This document shows positions 32,079 to 35,340 of a DNA stretch of 35,340 nucleotides, piece after piece (position 1 is the stretch's first letter; each line of letters begins with the position of its first letter). The stretch lies in assembly GCA_964478995.1 (NCBI GenBank), contig CAYZJY010000010.1:1-35340 (forward strand), given 5' to 3'. A program made the translations under genes and the position numbers. The notes beneath the pieces are model-generated. The model was not told the DNA's origin. It made no database searches and saw nothing but the letters and a program-made list of their open reading frames with translations. Origin of the DNA: NZWG01 sp964478995. GTDB lineage: Bacteria; Fidelibacterota; Marinisomatia; Marinisomatales; UBA1611.

Positions 32079-33281
32079 TCAATCTACATTTCCCAGAGAG
32101 TCCGTCTTTACCATCCAGTTCACTCGCTCACTTCCATGGGAATAGGATCTTCCAACCATGTTAAATCCATGATCGAAAGATTCAACCACACCAAAGGCCT
32201 GATCCTCTTGATTACCACCATATATCTTACTCCACATTATTTGCCCAGAAGCTGCATCAACGCCCCATATTCTATAATTGAAAGGACTCCCAGAACTACT
32301 CCTTGTATAGCCAACTATGGCAACCATCTCTTCATTTTGGGATAGTGTCATTGAGGTGCCTGTCTCATAGTTGCCTCCTCCATCATTGTTTTGCCACAAT
32401 ATTTGACCACTGGAAGATACTCGCATTACTCTCATGTTCAGATTACTAGATGACAAAGATATTTTTCCAGTCACTATGTAACTACCATCTGACAATTTTA
32501 CAATGTCTCTAGCCTCATCCCACAGGTTCCCCCCTGATTCAATGGACCATTCCTCATCACCATTCGCATCTGTCTTCATCACCCAGAAATGATCATAGAA
32601 CTCAAAATTTCTATCCTGTAATTTCTCTCCAGCCAGAGCAAAGCCACCATCATCAGCCTCTACAACACCCCAAAAACTATTCTGCGGTGTATCACTTATT
32701 CCATAACGTTTTATCCATTGCACACCTCCACCCTCAGACATCCGTAGTATGAATGCTTTTCCCTTGATAGCATGTCCTCCAAGTGGATCGCCCCCTACTC
32801 CTCCAACGACGATGTAGTCACCATCAGAAGTTTGTATCACATCTTCGACATAATGATGCTGTGAATAGGAGAGTTTTTTATGCCACTCCTCCACACCTAG
32901 TGAATCTGTTTTAATGATGGTGTTTTGAGCCGCTCCAATGATATAGCCCCCATCAGTTGTTTGGTTCACAGAATTACCCCAGTGGCTACCACTTATTCCT
33001 CCATAGGTTCCGCTCCAGATCTCATTTCCAAATTCATCGGTCTTCATCAGGATGGTCTTACCCGTAGATCCTGAAATAACATAGCCACAATCAGCGGTTT
33101 TTATGATGTCATAACCAGCAGTACCTGTCAGGACCTTTGAATATGTAGTATCAGTAATGATATCTGAACAATCATCTACGATCACATCCAACTCAGGGTC
33201 AGGATCAGGCGATGGATCACTACAATTAAATAGATAGACAATTGATAAAATGGATACGATTGACCTTCTCTGCATGTTCAT
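32079..33281 (-). CDS. Secreted/lipoprotein-like seven-repeat beta-propeller protein
   Basis: 400 residues. The N-terminal signal ends at Cys20 (VYLFNCSDP), a probable lipoprotein although the residue before Cys is Asn. A Pro/Asp linker follows. Seven repeats of about 50 residues share the pattern DGGYIIxGxT...hhKTDxxGxExWxxxYGG, including DCGYVISGST, DGGYIIGAAQ, DGDYIVVGGV, DGGFALAGEK, DGSYIVTGKI, NEEMVAIVGY and DHGFNMVGRS, so a seven-bladed propeller is likely. The function is unknown; such proteins are cell-surface or outer-membrane lipoproteins in FCB bacteria. Its ATG overlaps the stop codon of the upstream secreted protein (ATGA), so the two are translated together. Confidence 0.85.
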   Translation of the reverse strand: MNMQRRSIVSILSIVYLFNCSDPSPDPDPELDVIVDDCSDIITDTTYSKVLTGTAGYDIIKTADCGYVISGSTGKTILMKTDEFGNEIWSGTYGGISGSHWGNSVNQTTDGGYIIGAAQNTIIKTDSLGVEEWHKKLSYSQHHYVEDVIQTSDGDYIVVGGVGGDPLGGHAIKGKAFILRMSEGGGVQWIKRYGISDTPQNSFWGVVEADDGGFALAGEKLQDRNFEFYDHFWVMKTDANGDEEWSIESGGNLWDEARDIVKLSDGSYIVTGKISLSSSNLNMRVMRVSSSGQILWQNNDGGGNYETGTSMTLSQNEEMVAIVGYTRSSSGSPFNYRIWGVDAASGQIMWSKIYGGNQEDQAFGVVESFDHGFNMVGRSYSHGSERVNWMVKTDSLGNVD

Positions 33282-35340
33282 TCTATGTGAACTCCTCTGG
33301 CAATACTATGCTCCCAATCATCAATGCCTAGTTCCTCTGGTACATCATACTGACTCACGAGATAGTGTAACTCGCCATTAAGCCAATAGCAGGCGGTCGT
33401 ATGACTGTAATAATCAGGGTCTCTGGTCGCTAGACCAACAACAACAATATTCCCATCTGCCACACGAATGTCCCGCGCCTCGCCTGTCCCGAAATCTGTG
33501 GGAGGTCCACCCGGTAAATATCTTTTGCTATCATTTTTCCAATATTCAGGGTAGATACCGCCCGTGTTCAATGAGTCACCCATGTCTTCAATATAGTCTG
33601 AGGAACCTGCGATATAAACATCGCTCCCATCGATCGTGATCCCCCACGCTTTTGTTCCATATAAACCAGTTGATGCCCAATTACCGCGTTGTGGAAGGTC
33701 TGTCCTCCTGGAGTTGCGCCAATAACATGCCCTTGGAGGATAGCCAGTCATGTTATTGAGTACAGTTGTATAACCCGCAAAATATCTTACATTTCCTTCT
33801 AGGAATGTCAGGTCATTGACCTCTCCATCCTCAGCTGCACTCAGGTTTGTCTTCTGACCATTCTTCCAGTAGCATGGAACGTAGACGTGGTGATTGTTCG
33901 TGGCATATCCACCCACGAAGACATCACCATTATTTTTTACACCAATGGCAAAGGCCTGTGAATCCCTATTCGTTGTTAGATTGATCTTCTGACCATTCTT
34001 CCAATAACAGGAACCATTATCAAACCATCCTGCAACATATACATCACCATCAACAACAGTGATCGCCTCAGCCTCTCCCCAAGCTCCAGGAAGGTCGTAG
34101 CGTGTCTGGTCTATCCAGTAACACGCGTCAGAGGATTGTCCTGTTCCACACGCATATACAGTGCCATCTACCACAACGATATCCGTTGCCCAGGCACCAC
34201 CTGGAAGTTCAACCCTGGTACCATCCACCCAATAACAGGCGGTATAGTTCCCTTGGTCATCGTATGAATCTCCAACAATGTAAACGCTCCTCCCTGGAAT
34301 GATAAAGGAGTTACACATGCCATCTCCATCATCGTCAGGACCATCATTACTAGGGTTGAATACACCATATGAACAGTCATCACAACCATCACCATCTGTG
34401 TCAGAGCATACTGTATTATCGAAAGGGTCCGAGTCCTCATCATCGGTGACATTATCATTGTCATCATCCTCGTCCATGTCATCACAGACACCATCCATGT
34501 CATGATCGTTGCCCCATACCTCACCATCAACACAGGAGGCACATGCATCCTCAACATACTCACAGGTACGATTCTCAATGGTAGCAGACGGATCATAGTT
34601 ACAGGCGGTCTCATCCGTACAGCCACACTCATCACACGTGTTCCAATGCGCAGAACTCATGGTACCAAGATTCCCATTGCCACTGGCATCAGTTATGAGA
34701 GCACCCTCTCCCTCATTGAGTTTCCAGTAACCGGCCAGATCGTTTGATGATGCATAGTTTCCTCTATCCACATTTGCATTCATGTCTGTTTGCTCACCGG
34801 ATAGTTCACTGATCTCAGCACCGCTCAGAGCCTTATCCCAGATGGCAGCCTCGTCAATGGAACCGTACCATACATTTGCATTTGAAAACTTTCCGATATA
34901 CGTTTTTCCATGATCCTCAGGGGGCTCGATTCCCGTGGCCTGATCCACCTGCACCCCACTAGTATAGAGTGTCATCGTTCCAGATGCGACATCAGGGTCA
35001 TAGGTGACGGCGACGAATGTCCAGACAGCCTCTGGCAATGAGTCAGGGTCTTGAACAGCATTATAATTTCCATTATGCCCCGATGACAACCTAGCCCCCT
35101 GGCCAAAGGGTGCGTAAAAGGCATGTCCCTTGTTCCCACTGACGATATTATTCTTGACCCCATAGCCATAGTTTCGCTTGACCCATGCTGCTTTGGTATA
35201 TGGGCCCTGATCGATCATGTCTCCAAGATTCACATTGGAGTTGGAACCGTTGAAGGTCAGGTAATAATCACCATTATCTAAAAAGGTCTGGCAGCTGCCA
35301 TCATCATGAGTGGCATCACTGTCATAATTGTATGCCGTGC
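33278..35340 (-). CDS. Large secreted protein: Cys-rich NYD repeats, LamG domain, thrombospondin-3 repeats, seven YW-type propeller repeats; 5' end cut by window
   Basis: The frame is open from the right edge to the stop at 33278, so the true start lies outside; an internal GTG at 35233 is not the start because the coding sequence continues through it (TAYNYDSDATHDDGSC). In order: a NYD-type Cys repeat at the edge, a concanavalin/LamG-like domain (about 35260-34760; WTFVAVTYD, GSIDEAAIWDKALSGAEI), a second NYD repeat (CGCTDETACNYDPSATIENRT), Asp-rich thrombospondin type-3 repeats (DMDGVCDDMDEDDDND, DTDGDGCDD; calcium binding), then seven repeats with a YW-x-[ND]-[GSQ] core (CYWVDG, CYWIDQ, CYWKNG twice, CYWRNS, EYWKND, CYWLNG) and VYVAG-like strands. 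It is probably an exported adhesin or surface protein. It is coupled by an ATGA overlap to the next gene. Its GC content looks higher than its neighbours. Confidence 0.86.
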   Translation of the reverse strand, partial: TAYNYDSDATHDDGSCQTFLDNGDYYLTFNGSNSNVNLGDMIDQGPYTKAAWVKRNYGYGVKNNIVSGNKGHAFYAPFGQGARLSSGHNGNYNAVQDPDSLPEAVWTFVAVTYDPDVASGTMTLYTSGVQVDQATGIEPPEDHGKTYIGKFSNANVWYGSIDEAAIWDKALSGAEISELSGEQTDMNANVDRGNYASSNDLAGYWKLNEGEGALITDASGNGNLGTMSSAHWNTCDECGCTDETACNYDPSATIENRTCEYVEDACASCVDGEVWGNDHDMDGVCDDMDEDDDNDNVTDDEDSDPFDNTVCSDTDGDGCDDCSYGVFNPSNDGPDDDGDGMCNSFIIPGRSVYIVGDSYDDQGNYTACYWVDGTRVELPGGAWATDIVVVDGTVYACGTGQSSDACYWIDQTRYDLPGAWGEAEAITVVDGDVYVAGWFDNGSCYWKNGQKINLTTNRDSQAFAIGVKNNGDVFVGGYATNNHHVYVPCYWKNGQKTNLSAAEDGEVNDLTFLEGNVRYFAGYTTVLNNMTGYPPRACYWRNSRRTDLPQRGNWASTGLYGTKAWGITIDGSDVYIAGSSDYIEDMGDSLNTGGIYPEYWKNDSKRYLPGGPPTDFGTGEARDIRVADGNIVVVGLATRDPDYYSHTTACYWLNGELHYLVSQYDVPEELGIDDWEHSIARGVHIE

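Noticed and set aside
34380..34500. Simple-sequence or CRISPR-like repeat of cat/atc units
   Set aside because: No equal spacers or conserved repeat units; the pattern comes from Asp codons in calcium-binding repeats.
34102..34747. Open frames on the plus strand and a long Met-rich frame opposite the Asp-rich repeats
   Set aside because: These are shadows of the GAT/GAC-rich thrombospondin-3 coding sequence; their translations are low-complexity (Met/Thr or Ser rich).
1..35340. tRNA, rRNA, insertion sequence, prophage or phage-defence genes
   Set aside because: None was recognised; all sizeable stretches are covered by the genes listed, and no transposase, integrase or direct-repeat pair was seen.

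Overview
The window looks like a chromosomal segment of an AT-rich, marine, aerobic bacterium. The best guess is the FCB / Marinimicrobia (SAR406) neighbourhood. This is inferred from the gene families only: Shine-Dalgarno sites are often weak and AAAGGA-like when present, there is a small NKAAG-type histone-H1-like protein, Cys-rich NYD repeats occur with thrombospondin-3 repeats in a secreted protein, and a multihaem cytochrome c sits with a b6-type quinol oxidoreductase. No rRNA or marker gene fixes the taxonomy.

Layout. (1) 1-6090, minus strand: a signalling and transport block. It holds a membrane class III nucleotide cyclase fused to an FGE-like domain and the start of an alpha/beta hydrolase (cut by the left edge), an SLC13-type carrier with RCK_C domains, a small unknown protein, and a GAF/HD-GYP protein. 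(2) 6191-10762, plus: a giant fusion of an acyl-CoA-synthetase-like domain, a long middle with a weak kinase-like hint, and a GNAT-like C-terminus. (3) 10782-13691, minus: haem A and oxidase assembly operon ctaA-sco-ctaB-DUF420. (4) 13825-22025, plus: a quinol:cytochrome c oxidoreductase operon made of a KOW/SRPBCC protein with a new-looking triple repeat, three micro membrane proteins, a membrane HEAT-repeat protein, Rieske, b6-type cytochrome b, an enlarged subunit-IV-like protein, and an octahaem membrane-anchored cytochrome c with an acidic tail. (5) 22078-23676, minus: a copper-binding SCO protein and a cupredoxin-like protein. (6) 23834-28808, plus: a four-helix His-containing membrane protein, a mini membrane protein, a 2[4Fe-4S] ferredoxin, then an A-type cytochrome c oxidase set in the order coxA-coxC-coxD-small-small-coxB. 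(7) 28867-32050, minus: carboxylesterase, typA/bipA, histone-H1-like protein, DUF983 protein. (8) 32079-35340, minus: two translationally coupled secreted repeat proteins, each with seven propeller-like repeats; the second runs off the right edge.

How it fits together. Regions 3-6 form a nearly complete terminal respiratory chain: menaquinol/quinol -> Rieske/b complex -> octahaem cytochrome c -> CuA of CoxB -> CoxA, with haem A synthesis and copper delivery alongside. The most striking signal is that the octahaem cytochrome and CoxB, encoded in different operons, end in nearly the same Asp/Trp tail (DDDWGDDDW-like). This suggests a shared docking or assembly element that ties the two complexes together.

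No tRNA, rRNA, CRISPR, insertion sequence or prophage was seen. No gene-free stretch exceeds 300 bases; the longest gaps are about 130-160 bases between divergent genes.
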